NCBI GenBank assembly: GCA_965279135.1
Contig: OZ257133.1
Location: 1,488,001-1,552,000 of the forward strand
Direction of reading: 5' to 3'
Length of the DNA: 64,000 bases
From: Croceimicrobium sp965279135
GTDB taxonomy: Bacteria; Bacteroidota; Bacteroidia; Flavobacteriales; Schleiferiaceae
Shown: positions 50,980 through 60,232 of the stretch, in pieces
Layout of the letters: the number at the start of each line of letters is the position of its first letter
How positions within the stretch are numbered: the first letter of the stretch is position 1
Notes under the pieces: model-generated
What the model was told of the DNA's origin: nothing
What the model saw: only the letters and a program-made list of their open reading frames with translations
Database searches by the model: none
Program-made: the position numbers and the translations under genes

Positions 50980-51519
50980 TTATAGATTTCCTTTTTCCCT
51001 TTTAACCGCTTGAACCGAATGGTAAATACCATTTACCAAAGCTATGATTAATCCAATAAGGAAAACTTCAACGAAGGATAAACCAAAACGAACTATAAAA
51101 TACTTCTCATAAGACTCCATAATCTCCTTCTGATTCGAATATCGGTTTTCAATTTCCAATTGGCCCAATGAACTATTCTCTAAACGCTCTTTAATCTCTA
51201 TTAAATAGTTTTCTACATAATCATGACCGTGATTGATGAAATAGATTTCCCACATAAGACAATGCACCACAGAAGCGATAATGATTATGAAGAATCCGAT
51301 TAAGAAGGCGCGGGAGAAATTCATCTCTCCTAACAAAAGTTTCTGTTGGATATAGCGCACTGCAAAAAATGCCGCTAAGCCAAACACTAGTATTATTAGA
51401 GCATACCTAAGGGTTTCAAATGATGAAGAGTTTAGAGATGATTGACCGACATTCACAAAAAAAGCCGCTCCGGTAATCAGACCAGATACAATGCCGAAAA
51501 GCCAAATGATCTTTCGCAT
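50980..51519 (-). CDS. DUF4199 membrane protein
   Basis: A 179-residue protein with four membrane helices (IIWLFGIVSGLITGAAFFV, LRYALIILVFGLAAFFAVR, FLIGFFIIIIASVVHCLMW, LSFVEVFLIGLIIALVNGIY). The conserved IRYIQQKLLLGEMNFSRAF-like loop of DUF4199 and a hydrophilic periplasmic segment are present. The family is common in Bacteroidota and of unknown function. The ATG at 51519 opens with the usual MRKIIWLFGIVSG. The longer frame to 51558 lacks a rationale. Confidence 0.8.
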   Translation of the reverse strand: MRKIIWLFGIVSGLITGAAFFVNVGQSSLNSSSFETLRYALIILVFGLAAFFAVRYIQQKLLLGEMNFSRAFLIGFFIIIIASVVHCLMWEIYFINHGHDYVENYLIEIKERLENSSLGQLEIENRYSNQKEIMESYEKYFIVRFGLSFVEVFLIGLIIALVNGIYHSVQAVKREKGNL

Positions 51520-51635
51520 GACTAAAAGTGGGTAATGCCACGAAAGTAGGAAATCCAAAACGGATCAAAACAAAAGCTCCATAGCTTTCCTTCCTAATAT
51601 TGAGAAGGATTAGCTGGTATAAATTCTTAAATCAA

Positions 51636-51989
51636 TTAGTTGCGTTCCCTTGAAAAGCGCTTCAATTTCGCTTCGCTACGAAATATCTCACCGGAAAAAC
51701 CAAGAAGCAGAATCACCCCCATAATTATTAAGCCCAATCCCATTCCTTCTAATTCAAAGAAAGCCCAAATCAAAGCTCCAATAATTAAATATGCTCCAAC
51801 CTTGAAAAAAATAGAGGGTAATAATGTCTGAGCGAAGACCCAATTCTTTCTATTACGTCTCGACCGATCCGACTTATATCCATAAAAGCTGCCAGGGTTT
51901 TTAGCAGGGAAAAAATAGGCCAGAAGTGCAAGTATCCAGAGCAGGCCGGCAAATCCCAAAAAAACTAAAAACAGAAGGTCAATCCGCAT
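51636..51989 (-). CDS. SdpI-family membrane protein
   Basis: A 117-residue protein with three to four helices. The SdpI signature NPGSFYGYKSDRSRRNRKNW, then VFAQTLLPSIFFKVG, is at about residues 32-66. SdpI proteins of Bacillus give immunity to the SdpC toxin and act as signalling membrane proteins. In Bacteroidota they are usually lone genes of unknown role, as here. The ATG at 51989 is used; an upstream TTG at 52013 adds eight residues. Confidence 0.8.
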   Translation of the reverse strand: MRIDLLFLVFLGFAGLLWILALLAYFFPAKNPGSFYGYKSDRSRRNRKNWVFAQTLLPSIFFKVGAYLIIGALIWAFFELEGMGLGLIIMGVILLLGFSGEIFRSEAKLKRFSRERN

Positions 51990-52174
51990 CCAGTTGGTGT
52001 TTGTGATTGTCAAATTTACTGACTGAGGTAAATTCTATTGTTCTTTCAATTTAAACTAAGGTTAAGATTTCGAGTTTTGTGGCTGAATGGCATTTTCATT
52101 TATTGAGGCATTTATCGTAAATCTGAGGATGAGAAAATGTGCTATAATGTAACTTCGTTGAAAACATCAAAATC

Positions 52175-53485
52175 ATGCAAAAACCCCTAAAAAGTCTCTT
52201 CCTTTTATTACTCCTGACCTCTACTAGTCTATTTGCACAACAAAAGGATAATCGATTGTTAATGCTTGATTCTTTAAATCAAGTACTTACCCAAAACGAA
52301 CAGCTAAGAGGCGCCTATGCGATTTATGTTAAAGGGGAGCTCTTTGCTTCAGGAAATTTAGGGGACCAGGAAGTAGATAGTGAAAAAGGCCTATACCGGA
52401 TTGGCTCAATTTCAAAGACTTATACTGCGGTAATGATTCTGATGGCCAAGGAAGGGGGCCTACTCAACCTGGAGGATAAGCTAAGCCAGTGGTTTCCTGA
52501 AATTCCCAATGCAGATGAGATCAGTATCAAAATGATGCTAAATCATCGCAGCGGGATTCACAATTTCACAAATGATGCAAGCTATGCACAGATCATGTAC
52601 AAAGAACAGGATCGAAAATCGATGATTGAACGCTTCGCAACGCTTGATCCGGATTTTAGCCCCGATTCGGATTTCAACTATTCCAATACAAACTATGTGC
52701 TGCTCTCTTATATCCTTGAGGATGTTTATGATAAGCCCATTGCGGAAATATTGGAAGAAAAAATCCAATCTAAAACCAAAATCAAACCTACCTACTTCTT
52801 TGAAAACGAAAAGCGTAGTGATCTTGAACAAGACAGCTACTACTGGACTGGTGAATGGCAAACGGCTGATAGGACTCACCCCAGTCTACCTTCAGGTGCC
52901 GGAGCTATCGCCTCTGCTCCCAGACAGTTATGTGAGTTTATGCGAGGCATCCATCAGGGGGTTTGGATAAATGAGGAAAGCGTAAATGTTATGCTAGATG
53001 AGAAGGCTTATGGATTGGGTATCATGCCTTTCCCGTATTTTGAAAAGAGAGCTTATGGACATAATGGTGGAATAGATGGATTTCTATCCCATGCTTCCTA
53101 TTTCCCTAAAGAAGAAGTCGCGATTGCCGTATGCCTCAATGGTACGCAGTATCCCCTAAACGACTTACTTGTTGACCTTCTATCTATTTACTTCGAGCGC
53201 GAAGATTATAAGTTACCGACTTTTGAAACCATTAGCCTGGAAGAGGCAGTACTGGAACAGTATATTGGCACCTACAAGTCCAGCAATTTCCCTCTGGATA
53301 TCAAGGTCTTTATTGAAAATGGCGCATTAAAGGCTCAAGCTACAGGTCAAGGGGCCTTTCCATTAAATTCCTCCGGCGAGCACAAATTCGAGTTTAAACG
53401 TGCCGGAATCAAAGTCGAGTTTCAGCCCTCAGAAAACCTGATGCTTTTTAATCAAGCAGGAATGAAAGTGCGCTTTGAGCGCTAG
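52175..53485 (+). CDS. Serine hydrolase of the beta-lactamase/class C family
   Basis: A 436-residue exported enzyme with signal peptide LKSLFLLLLLTSTSLFAQ. The catalytic SxxK is in RIGSISKTYTAVMI (about residue 77), the YxN element is YSNTNYVLL (about 168), and the third motif is HNGGIDGFLS (about 297). The C-terminal ~100 residues form an extra beta domain (EQYIGTYKSSNFPLDIKVFI) like those of DUF3471-type esterases. Its action is probably on peptidoglycan stems or small esters and not on antibiotics. It stands alone and convergent to none. Confidence 0.9.
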   Translation: MQKPLKSLFLLLLLTSTSLFAQQKDNRLLMLDSLNQVLTQNEQLRGAYAIYVKGELFASGNLGDQEVDSEKGLYRIGSISKTYTAVMILMAKEGGLLNLEDKLSQWFPEIPNADEISIKMMLNHRSGIHNFTNDASYAQIMYKEQDRKSMIERFATLDPDFSPDSDFNYSNTNYVLLSYILEDVYDKPIAEILEEKIQSKTKIKPTYFFENEKRSDLEQDSYYWTGEWQTADRTHPSLPSGAGAIASAPRQLCEFMRGIHQGVWINEESVNVMLDEKAYGLGIMPFPYFEKRAYGHNGGIDGFLSHASYFPKEEVAIAVCLNGTQYPLNDLLVDLLSIYFEREDYKLPTFETISLEEAVLEQYIGTYKSSNFPLDIKVFIENGALKAQATGQGAFPLNSSGEHKFEFKRAGIKVEFQPSENLMLFNQAGMKVRFER

Positions 53486-53550
53486 TTCAAAGTATCAGAG
53501 CACGAACCAATTCTTTAAAAGCCTGTTTCTATTTAAGTTATCATCCAACT

Positions 53551-54855
53551 ATGTCCGACCTAAATATTCCCGATCACAATCTTGAACGCATCGTCATTAT
53601 TGGTTGTGGTTTTGGAGGCCTCAATTTGGCTAAAAAGCTAAATCACCGGAGGTTTCAAGTGGTAATGATTGATAAGCACAACTACCATACGTTTCAGCCC
53701 TTGCTTTATCAGGTAGCCACCGCAGGTCTAGAGCCCGACTCTATTGCTTATCCTATTCGCAACATCTTCCGCAAATTGCCGAATTTCTACTTCCGTTTAG
53801 CGGAAGCACAAAAGATTGACGCCGAGGCTAAAGTCTTGCATTGCAATATTGGCAGCCTTAAATATGATCATCTGGTTATTGCAACTGGCAGTGGTACCAA
53901 CTATTTTGGAATGGATAAGGTGGAATCGCTAAGCATGCCGATGAAGACGGTTCCGGAGGCTTTGAATTTGAGAAGCTTAATTCTACAAAATTTCGAAGCC
54001 GCTTCTTTAACTCAGGATTTAAAAGAAAGGGAGCGACTTATGAATTTTGCGATAGTGGGAGCTGGTCCAACCGGAACTGAACTTGCCGGAGCCCTGGCGG
54101 AGTTGAAAACTCATGTATTGCCCAATGATTATCCCGACCTCGACTTCAGAAGGATGTCTATCCATCTAATCGAAATGGCAAATAAAGTGCTACCTCCAAT
54201 GCAGGATTTTTCTTCTTCGAATGCCCTAAAATATTTAGAGTCATTGGGAGTGCAGGTTTGGTTGGATACCGCAGTAAAAGACTATGATGGTAATACTGTA
54301 AGAACTAATAAAAAGGAAATTCCGGCCTCAACGCTTATTTGGGCCGCCGGAGTGAAGGGCAATATTATACCGGGCCTTAAAGAAGGCGAGGACTTTGAAC
54401 GAGGTCGCTACCTGGTGAATGAGATTAATCTTGTTGGCAAGCACAGTCACATCTACTCCATTGGTGATGTTGCCGGAATGCAAAACGAGGCTACGCCCAA
54501 AGGGCATCCAATGCTCGCTCAAGTTGCTATTCAACAAGGATTAAATCTGGCCCGAAATTTCAATAGTAAAAGGGAGCAAAGTAGTTGGCGCAAGTTCTCC
54601 TATAAGGACAAGGGCACAATGGCCACAGTAGGTCGAAATAAAGCCGTAGCCGAACTCTACAATAAGTTTATGCTAAAAGGATTCCCCGGTTGGGCAGTAT
54701 GGATGGCCGTGCACCTCATAAGCTTGGTAGGTTTCCGTAATCGAGTGGTAGTGTTCTTTAATTGGTTGGTGAATTACTTCAGTTATGACCGGAAAATAAG
54801 ACTGATTATTCGTCCCTGGAATAGAACTGAAACCAATAGCCATGTGCAGTCTTAG
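53551..54855 (+). CDS. ndh: NAD(P)/FAD-dependent oxidoreductase, type II NADH dehydrogenase
   Basis: A 434-residue flavoprotein: FAD loop IVIIGCGFGGLNLAKKLNHR, NYHTFQPLLYQVATAGLEPD, NADH loop FAIVGAGPTGTELAGALAEL, and IYSIGDVAGMQN. C-terminal WRKFSYKDKGTMATVGRNKA and amphipathic membrane-binding helices (GFPGWAVWMAVHLISLVGF) mark NDH-2. It passes electrons from NADH to quinone without pumping protons. The ndh stop overlaps the NRDE gene's ATG by 14 bases. Confidence 0.92.
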   Translation: MSDLNIPDHNLERIVIIGCGFGGLNLAKKLNHRRFQVVMIDKHNYHTFQPLLYQVATAGLEPDSIAYPIRNIFRKLPNFYFRLAEAQKIDAEAKVLHCNIGSLKYDHLVIATGSGTNYFGMDKVESLSMPMKTVPEALNLRSLILQNFEAASLTQDLKERERLMNFAIVGAGPTGTELAGALAELKTHVLPNDYPDLDFRRMSIHLIEMANKVLPPMQDFSSSNALKYLESLGVQVWLDTAVKDYDGNTVRTNKKEIPASTLIWAAGVKGNIIPGLKEGEDFERGRYLVNEINLVGKHSHIYSIGDVAGMQNEATPKGHPMLAQVAIQQGLNLARNFNSKREQSSWRKFSYKDKGTMATVGRNKAVAELYNKFMLKGFPGWAVWMAVHLISLVGFRNRVVVFFNWLVNYFSYDRKIRLIIRPWNRTETNSHVQS

Positions 54856-55537
54856 TTATGTTCCATTGCATGAAGGATATGTACTAAGCCATAATCGTGA
54901 TGAACTACCAGGCCGAAAAAGTTCTTCAGGGCTGGTTAATGCTCAGGACCATTCCTATCCTAAAGACCTCAAAGCAGGTGGCACTTGGATGGGAGTGCAC
55001 AGGAATGGCTGGTCTGCCTGTCTCTTAAACGGGGGAAGTGTGCCCTATCTGAGAAAACTTCCCTATAAGCACAGCCGTGGAAAGGTTATTCTTCAGCTAC
55101 TTAGTAATCCGAATTTAGAGGATTTCCAAGCCATAGACTGGAGTGAATATGAACCATTTACCTTAATACTGGCATTGAATAAAGAATTATGGCAATTGGT
55201 TCATAATCCCGGTAAAGATGAATGGACTGCACTGGATCCCAGCAAAGCCCACTTTTGGAGCAGTACGAAACTATATCACCCTAGTATTCGTCGAGCCAGG
55301 GAAAACCGATTTCGCACCTGGCTCCAACAAGCCGAAGATTTCAACTACCTCTCAATCCGTAAATTCCATTTAGATCCACAACTCAGCGCTACTAAAGGAG
55401 GATTGCTGCTTGAGAAAAGCTTTTTATTAAATACAGTAAGCTTTTGCCAATCGGTATGTGATTCACACTCTTTAAGCTTTCAATACGACTATCTTCTTGA
55501 AGGGATCTCCGACCAAATAGACTGGGCCGTCTCTTAA
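54842..55537 (+). CDS. NRDE (TANGO2-like) family protein
   Basis: A 231-residue protein beginning MCSLSYVPLHEGYVLSHNRD, where NRDE (residues 18-21) is the family signature, with the N-terminal Cys (residue 2) as expected. AGGTWMGVHRNGWSACLLNG is the second signature. The eukaryotic relative TANGO2 affects haem and lipid handling; bacterial members have no fixed role. The overlap with ndh suggests coupled translation. Confidence 0.88.
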   Translation: MCSLSYVPLHEGYVLSHNRDELPGRKSSSGLVNAQDHSYPKDLKAGGTWMGVHRNGWSACLLNGGSVPYLRKLPYKHSRGKVILQLLSNPNLEDFQAIDWSEYEPFTLILALNKELWQLVHNPGKDEWTALDPSKAHFWSSTKLYHPSIRRARENRFRTWLQQAEDFNYLSIRKFHLDPQLSATKGGLLLEKSFLLNTVSFCQSVCDSHSLSFQYDYLLEGISDQIDWAVS

Positions 55538-55661
55538 GAATTTCATCTACTCTTCTCCCCCATTTATCGACATCCAACCGGACACCACAGATTTCTCAGG
55601 AGTATCATAAAATTTTAATTCATTGATATTCTGTTACTTAAAAATATTTATAGTACTTTGT

Positions 55662-55694
55662 TTTGCATAGTACCTAATTATAGACATATCTTTG
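55662..55694 (+). promoter_or_regulatory. Promoter of the DUF4252-padR-pspC operon
   Basis: TTTG (55662-55665), a 21-base spacer and TATCTTTG (55687-55694) match the Bacteroidota consensus at every fixed base. The start would be near 55701, about 13 bases before the ATG. The palindromic-looking TTTGCTAAACAAA beside it is a candidate operator for the PadR product. Confidence 0.7.
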
Positions 55695-55713
55695 CTAAAC
55701 AAAACATAAGAAC

Positions 55714-56184
55714 ATGAAAAAACTATTTCTAACGATGCTCTTGCCGCTCTGTGCTACCATAGCTCAAGCTCAAGAATCTGATCCGGTAGATCGCATATAT
55801 GAACGTCATCCCGGAGAAAAGTTTAGCATTGGCTTCAATTTAAACGCCGGTCTATTTGATGATCTCGAAATTGACATTGACACCGATGAAGTGGAGCAAC
55901 ACATTGAGGGTACATTCCGACGTGTACGATTCATCTATTTCGAGGAATATGATGCCGCACTGCGATCTGAGAAAAAAATCATTGAAGAACTCTTTGATGA
56001 AGACTACGAACTGGCTGAAGTGCCCAAGGAATGGCAAGAGGAGAACAGTCAACTACTCATTTTTAAAAAGAAGGACAGTAGAGTTAGCCCTCATTTAATC
56101 ATCATTGTAAATGACCGTGATGATCGCGACGTTACCCTACTTATTCTAAGTGGATCTATAATCTATAAAACCGATGCTTTATGA
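55714..56184 (+). CDS. Exported DUF4252-like protein
   Basis: A 156-residue protein with a signal peptide (MKKLFLTMLLPLCATIAQAQ) and a mixed acidic body. FRRVRFIYFEEYDAALRSEK and LIIIVNDRDDRDVTLLILSG give a DUF4252-type pattern of a strand pair followed by NDxxxxTLLxLSG. No function is known. Its TGA overlaps the padR ATG (ATGA), and the shared promoter upstream makes the three genes one operon. Confidence 0.68.
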   Translation: MKKLFLTMLLPLCATIAQAQESDPVDRIYERHPGEKFSIGFNLNAGLFDDLEIDIDTDEVEQHIEGTFRRVRFIYFEEYDAALRSEKKIIEELFDEDYELAEVPKEWQEENSQLLIFKKKDSRVSPHLIIIVNDRDDRDVTLLILSGSIIYKTDAL

Positions 56185-56519
56185 ATTTGGAAAACACCAA
56201 AGCCCAAATGCGTAAGGGGGTTTTAGAACTCTGCATCCTAAATATGCTTAGAGGGCGTGATGCTTATGCAAATGAGATTATTGAAGAACTGAAAAAAGCG
56301 GAATTAATTGTAGTGGAGGGAACACTTTATCCATTACTAACACGCCTTAAAAACGGAGGCTTGCTTGCTTACCGATGGGAAGAATCAACTTCCGGTCCCC
56401 CACGTAAATATTATGCACTTACAGAATTAGGTAAATCCGCATTAAAAGAATTAAAACTGAGCTGGGATAAACTCCAGGAAGCTGTTAACCAAAGTATTGA
56501 CGAAACCAACGAAAATTAA
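56181..56519 (+). CDS. PadR-family transcriptional regulator
   Basis: A 112-residue winged-helix repressor: QMRKGVLELCILNMLRGRDA, YANEIIEELKKAELIVVEGT, LYPLLTRLKNGGLLAYRWEE and GPPRKYYALTELGKSALKEL, the PadR-s1 pattern. It probably regulates its own operon, whose last gene encodes a PspC envelope-stress protein. PadR-PspC pairs are common in Bacteroidota. It overlaps the DUF4252-like gene and is six bases ahead of pspC. Confidence 0.93.
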   Translation: MNLENTKAQMRKGVLELCILNMLRGRDAYANEIIEELKKAELIVVEGTLYPLLTRLKNGGLLAYRWEESTSGPPRKYYALTELGKSALKELKLSWDKLQEAVNQSIDETNEN

Positions 56520-56525
56520 AACATC

Positions 56526-58262
56526 ATGAAAAAGACACTCAATATTAATCTCGGGGGCATGATCTTCCACATTGACGAAGATGCCTTTAAAAAGCTGGAA
56601 AGCTATCTGACTGCCCTGCGTAAACAGTTCCATAAAACCAATGGAGGTGATGAAATCCTAAATGATGTTGAAATTCGACTTGCCGAGCTTTTTCGGGAGC
56701 GCACCGGACCAAGTAAGGAAGTAGTAAACCTTCAGGACGTAGAAGAAGTAATCTCCATAATGGGTAAACCGGAAGATTACCTTCAGGAGGAAGAAACCAG
56801 CAATTCATCTTATGAGTTCGATCCATTTTATAAAAAGAAAATGCATCGCGATGTTGATAATCGAATTATCGGAGGTGTAGCCTCTGGATTAGCCGCTTAT
56901 CTGAATATTGATTCCATTTGGATTCGAGTTTTGTTTTTAATCCTACTATTTGCCGGACCAGGAATCTTTATTTACATCATCTTATGGATTGTAATTCCCG
57001 CCGCCCGTACTACTACCGAGAAATTGCAGATGCGGGGAAAGCCTATTACCCTCAGCAATATTGAAACCTTCGTAAAAGAGGAAGGAGCTGCTGTGGGGAA
57101 TGCTATGTCTGAGTTCGGAGGTAAAGCCCGCAGTTTCAGCAGTAAGGGTAGTGCCTTCCTGGCCAATCTGTTCTCAGGCATCATTCAAATCATTAAGCTC
57201 GTATTAAAGTTCGCCTTGAAACTCTTGGGCTTCTTATTACTAGGATTAGGATTGGTGATAATTTTTAGTGTGGTATTTGCGCTGTTCGTGGGAATAAACA
57301 TTGATGGTGTATACATAGGATTTGATGAGGTGAATCATTTCATAGAAATTCTATCTATTAATCCAAACCTCTACAATACCATCATGCTCGGCTTGGTTCT
57401 ATTGATTTCAGGACCACTGCTATTGCTCTTTTATTTTGGGATGTTAATTGTGTTTGGCCTTGAGCCACTCAATTCAAATGCAAGGAAAGGATTGGTTCTA
57501 TTAACCATTGCCGGAATTGTTATTCTGTTCATTAGTGGAGCGCAAATCGCACATCAATTTGAAACACACGACTACGATATCACGGAACATCCCTTAGATA
57601 CTAAAGATGGGGTTATTGTTCTTGAAGTTAAGAAGGACAGTATTGAGGACCATCTGGATGGAACTTATGGAAATGACCTAAACTTTATTAATAGAGACAT
57701 CATTTTCAGGGATATTGAGATCGATATTCGTCGTTCGGATACGAAGCATTCTTATTTGGTAAAACGCGTCTATTCGCGCGGCAATACTGAAGCTCAAGCT
57801 AGAATTAATGCTCGCATTCCAGAACACTACCTTATGGTGGATACCGGTTTAGTTATAGCTGGCGGCTATTTCACAATTCCTGATGACGGTCAGTACAGAG
57901 CTCAAAAAATCAGAATGATACTGTACCTCGCCGAAGGTGATACTGCATACCTGGGAGATGGAACAGGATTTATGTTCGATAATGTGGATAATGTGCAGCA
58001 CTATTGGGGGTCGGATTTGCCTGGCCATTATTGGACTATGACCGACAGGGGGCTGTTTTGTACAGACTGTGAAGAATCGCAGCGAATTCAGGATCGATGG
58101 GATGCAGAGGAAGCAGACACTGTTAAGGAGGGCAACTACAATGAAGTAAAGATTAGAGATGGCTTTATTGAAATTGAAGAAAGAGAGGCCTGGTACACAG
58201 AAGATGAACCGCTTGAGCTTGCCTTGCTGCATTCCCCTAAAAGTCTAAAGGATCTAATCTAA
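56526..58262 (+). CDS. PspC-domain membrane protein, large form
   Basis: A 578-residue protein. Residues 1-85 are a soluble N-domain (LNINLGGMIFHIDEDAFKKL, IRLAELFRERTG). The PspC domain follows (HRDVDNRIIGGVASGLAAYL, then IWIRVLFLILLFAGPGIFIY, about 105-155). Four more helices then lead to a large C-terminal beta region (about 360-578) that probably lies outside the membrane. A pair CTDCEE is near residue 515. PspC senses membrane stress and helps induce the phage-shock response in enterobacteria; this two-ended Bacteroidota form is likely a stress sensor controlled by the adjacent PadR protein. Confidence 0.88.
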   Translation: MKKTLNINLGGMIFHIDEDAFKKLESYLTALRKQFHKTNGGDEILNDVEIRLAELFRERTGPSKEVVNLQDVEEVISIMGKPEDYLQEEETSNSSYEFDPFYKKKMHRDVDNRIIGGVASGLAAYLNIDSIWIRVLFLILLFAGPGIFIYIILWIVIPAARTTTEKLQMRGKPITLSNIETFVKEEGAAVGNAMSEFGGKARSFSSKGSAFLANLFSGIIQIIKLVLKFALKLLGFLLLGLGLVIIFSVVFALFVGINIDGVYIGFDEVNHFIEILSINPNLYNTIMLGLVLLISGPLLLLFYFGMLIVFGLEPLNSNARKGLVLLTIAGIVILFISGAQIAHQFETHDYDITEHPLDTKDGVIVLEVKKDSIEDHLDGTYGNDLNFINRDIIFRDIEIDIRRSDTKHSYLVKRVYSRGNTEAQARINARIPEHYLMVDTGLVIAGGYFTIPDDGQYRAQKIRMILYLAEGDTAYLGDGTGFMFDNVDNVQHYWGSDLPGHYWTMTDRGLFCTDCEESQRIQDRWDAEEADTVKEGNYNEVKIRDGFIEIEEREAWYTEDEPLELALLHSPKSLKDLI

Positions 58263-58269
58263 AAAAAGC

Positions 58270-58296
58270 AAAGCCCCCTATTCCAGGGGGCTTTTT
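58270..58296 (+). terminator. Terminator of the pspC operon
   Basis: AAAGCCCCCT / AGGGGGCTTT stem with a five-base loop, then a T run, eight bases after the pspC stop. Confidence 0.92.
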
Positions 58297-58423
58297 ACTT
58301 TTTTGGAATAAGCACCAAAAAGCTAAGGCTGTACTCAGAAAAAAACGGTGAGAACTGCCGGCAATTTGTAAAGGATACCCTTCTTAAATCTACTTGAAAC
58401 AAACTCTAGGCAGGCATTATTGC

Positions 58424-59086
58424 TTAGTCTGGAAAGGTTCTGCTGCGATTGAAAGCTCCACCCTGACTTGGCTTATCATCTGAGAAAAGCAAAAGCTCAT
58501 TCCAAGGGCCCTGTTCTATCTTGAAGGTGCGTGGTTTCCTCGTTCTATCCCAGGGTAAAAAAACCAGCTCATCCCGATGGGAATGAGATTGCCAGACCCC
58601 GCTATATCTACGACCATCCTTGTACTGCAAAACATAGAGTCGATCCCACCTTAAAAACATATAACTCAAACTGTCGCTTGTTTTTGGAGTCCAGATGCCT
58701 ACCGCTTTATCACTTAACCGAACGGGAATATCAACCGCAGAAACAAGCATGACCCTCACCTTGGCTTCATCCTCCACACGCTCCCAAAGCATTGTGTCTC
58801 CTGTCCAGGAAACAGAAAAGGCACCAAACGGATCCTTCAAACCAAGCGTATCAACCATTCTGATGCTAGATGCATTTGGATCCCACTTATAGGTTCCGGC
58901 AGAATTTCTCAATAGCCCGTTTCCGCCAATAAAGCCATTTTCACTAAACTCAACCCATTTGGCCTGAGGGGTGCGTTCTCGCTCACCAACTTCTACCCTT
59001 TTAACCTCCCAAAGCCCAAGTATTTTTTGGGCAGGCAGATTAAAACTCATGATCAATCCTAGAATTAATAAGATCCTAACTTTCAT
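58424..59086 (-). CDS. Exported lipocalin-like protein of unknown function
   Basis: A 220-residue protein with signal peptide MKVRILLILGLIMSFNLPAQ, then ILGLWEVKRVEVGERERTPQ and later AVGIWTPKTSDSLSYMFLRW. The GLW/GIW starts of two halves, each followed by strand-turn-strand, suggest two tandem lipocalin-like units, but I cannot assign a family. Its start overlaps the end of the serine hydrolase gene by 11 bases. Confidence 0.68.
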   Translation of the reverse strand: MKVRILLILGLIMSFNLPAQKILGLWEVKRVEVGERERTPQAKWVEFSENGFIGGNGLLRNSAGTYKWDPNASSIRMVDTLGLKDPFGAFSVSWTGDTMLWERVEDEAKVRVMLVSAVDIPVRLSDKAVGIWTPKTSDSLSYMFLRWDRLYVLQYKDGRRYSGVWQSHSHRDELVFLPWDRTRKPRTFKIEQGPWNELLLFSDDKPSQGGAFNRSRTFPD

Positions 59087-60179
59087 AGAGCTCTTTTAAA
59101 ATTGATTTTGCCTTCTCCATCAGGAGCCGACCTTGCCCATCATTGGCTAAAAGCACAAGTTTTGTTTCGCCCTTATTTACAGAAATAGCCAAGGATTGAA
59201 AACCTTCTGTACTGCCACCATGAATAAAGTAGCTTTGATTCAAATCCAAATCGCCCATGACAAAGGAATCGCCTTTATTGTAGGGAACCCAACCATATCC
59301 ATAGGAATGCATGGAGTCTAAATCAGAAACTTGATTCCTATGAACCTCATCTGCTAGATGCTTAGGTAAAAGCACCGTGCCACCATCCGCCTCTAACCAG
59401 AGCATCAAATCATGAGCATTACAAAAGATTCGTCGACCAAGGCTGAGATCGATATAATCGTTAGCCAGATATTCCCCATTTACAAAGCAGTATCCGGTAG
59501 CGAGATGGGGCAGCACCTTCCTTCTTCCTTCAGGACTGCAAATAGTCCTCATCCCCAGAGGAGCGCCAATCTTCAGTTTAAGCAATTGATCAAAGGGCAT
59601 TTTGTATTCTTCCTCCAGTAAAATCGCCAAAATGTGATAAGCGAAATTGGAATAGTAAAAGGCATGGTTTGGTTCTAGATGATTTTGGACAGCAAGAAAC
59701 TCAAGGTATTCGGCATTTTTAAAATGCATGCGCTTAAAGCGTCTAAACTCAGATTCACGAAGCTCGACATCTAATTGATCATAGTCTGCTAGCCCACTGC
59801 GATGACAGAGCATTTGATGCAGGTCTATCTCAGGATTAAAACGAGCAATGAAATGATACTTCTTTAAAAGATCATTTAAGCGCGTATCTAGAGACCAGCG
59901 ATTTTCCGCGATTGCTTGAAGGGTCAAATTCGCTATAAACGATTTATTCAGGGAGGCTATATCGAAAATCGTATTGCTGTCTATTGGCACAGAATGACTG
60001 CGTTCAGCCCATCCTCCATATTGAAATACATCCTCTTCCATTAAATCGCTTTTTAGATAAAGCTGACCGGAAAAGTCATGATCAATTGCATTGCTGGGAA
60101 TGCTATTTAAAAGCTGGGCAAAGCTGAGGAATACAGAAATGAGCATACCCAAAAGTCCAATAATTGCTGGGCTTAGCAA
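59076..60179 (-). CDS. Serine hydrolase of the beta-lactamase family
   Basis: A 367-residue exported hydrolase with SxxK in FDIASLNKSFIANL (Ser near residue 75), the YSN motif in FYYSNFAYHILAIL, and HGGSTEGFQS as third motif. It is distinct in sequence from the one at 52175 and lacks that protein's C-terminal domain. The listed TTG start at 60179 gives a complete signal peptide (IIGLLGMLISVFLSFAQ); the ATG at 60146 would leave a very short one. It overlaps the lipocalin-like gene, forming a two-gene operon. Confidence 0.88.
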   Translation of the reverse strand: MLSPAIIGLLGMLISVFLSFAQLLNSIPSNAIDHDFSGQLYLKSDLMEEDVFQYGGWAERSHSVPIDSNTIFDIASLNKSFIANLTLQAIAENRWSLDTRLNDLLKKYHFIARFNPEIDLHQMLCHRSGLADYDQLDVELRESEFRRFKRMHFKNAEYLEFLAVQNHLEPNHAFYYSNFAYHILAILLEEEYKMPFDQLLKLKIGAPLGMRTICSPEGRRKVLPHLATGYCFVNGEYLANDYIDLSLGRRIFCNAHDLMLWLEADGGTVLLPKHLADEVHRNQVSDLDSMHSYGYGWVPYNKGDSFVMGDLDLNQSYFIHGGSTEGFQSLAISVNKGETKLVLLANDGQGRLLMEKAKSILKELYES

Positions 60180-60232
60180 AGAAATTCGGCGCTTTGTGAT
60201 GATCTGGAAATATCAGTGACCAAATAATTGGT

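Noticed and set aside
52014..52174. A sigma70-like promoter before the serine hydrolase
   Set aside because: TATAAT occurs at 52142-52147, but the phylum's -7 box is TAnnTTTG and no proper -33 box is spaced with it.
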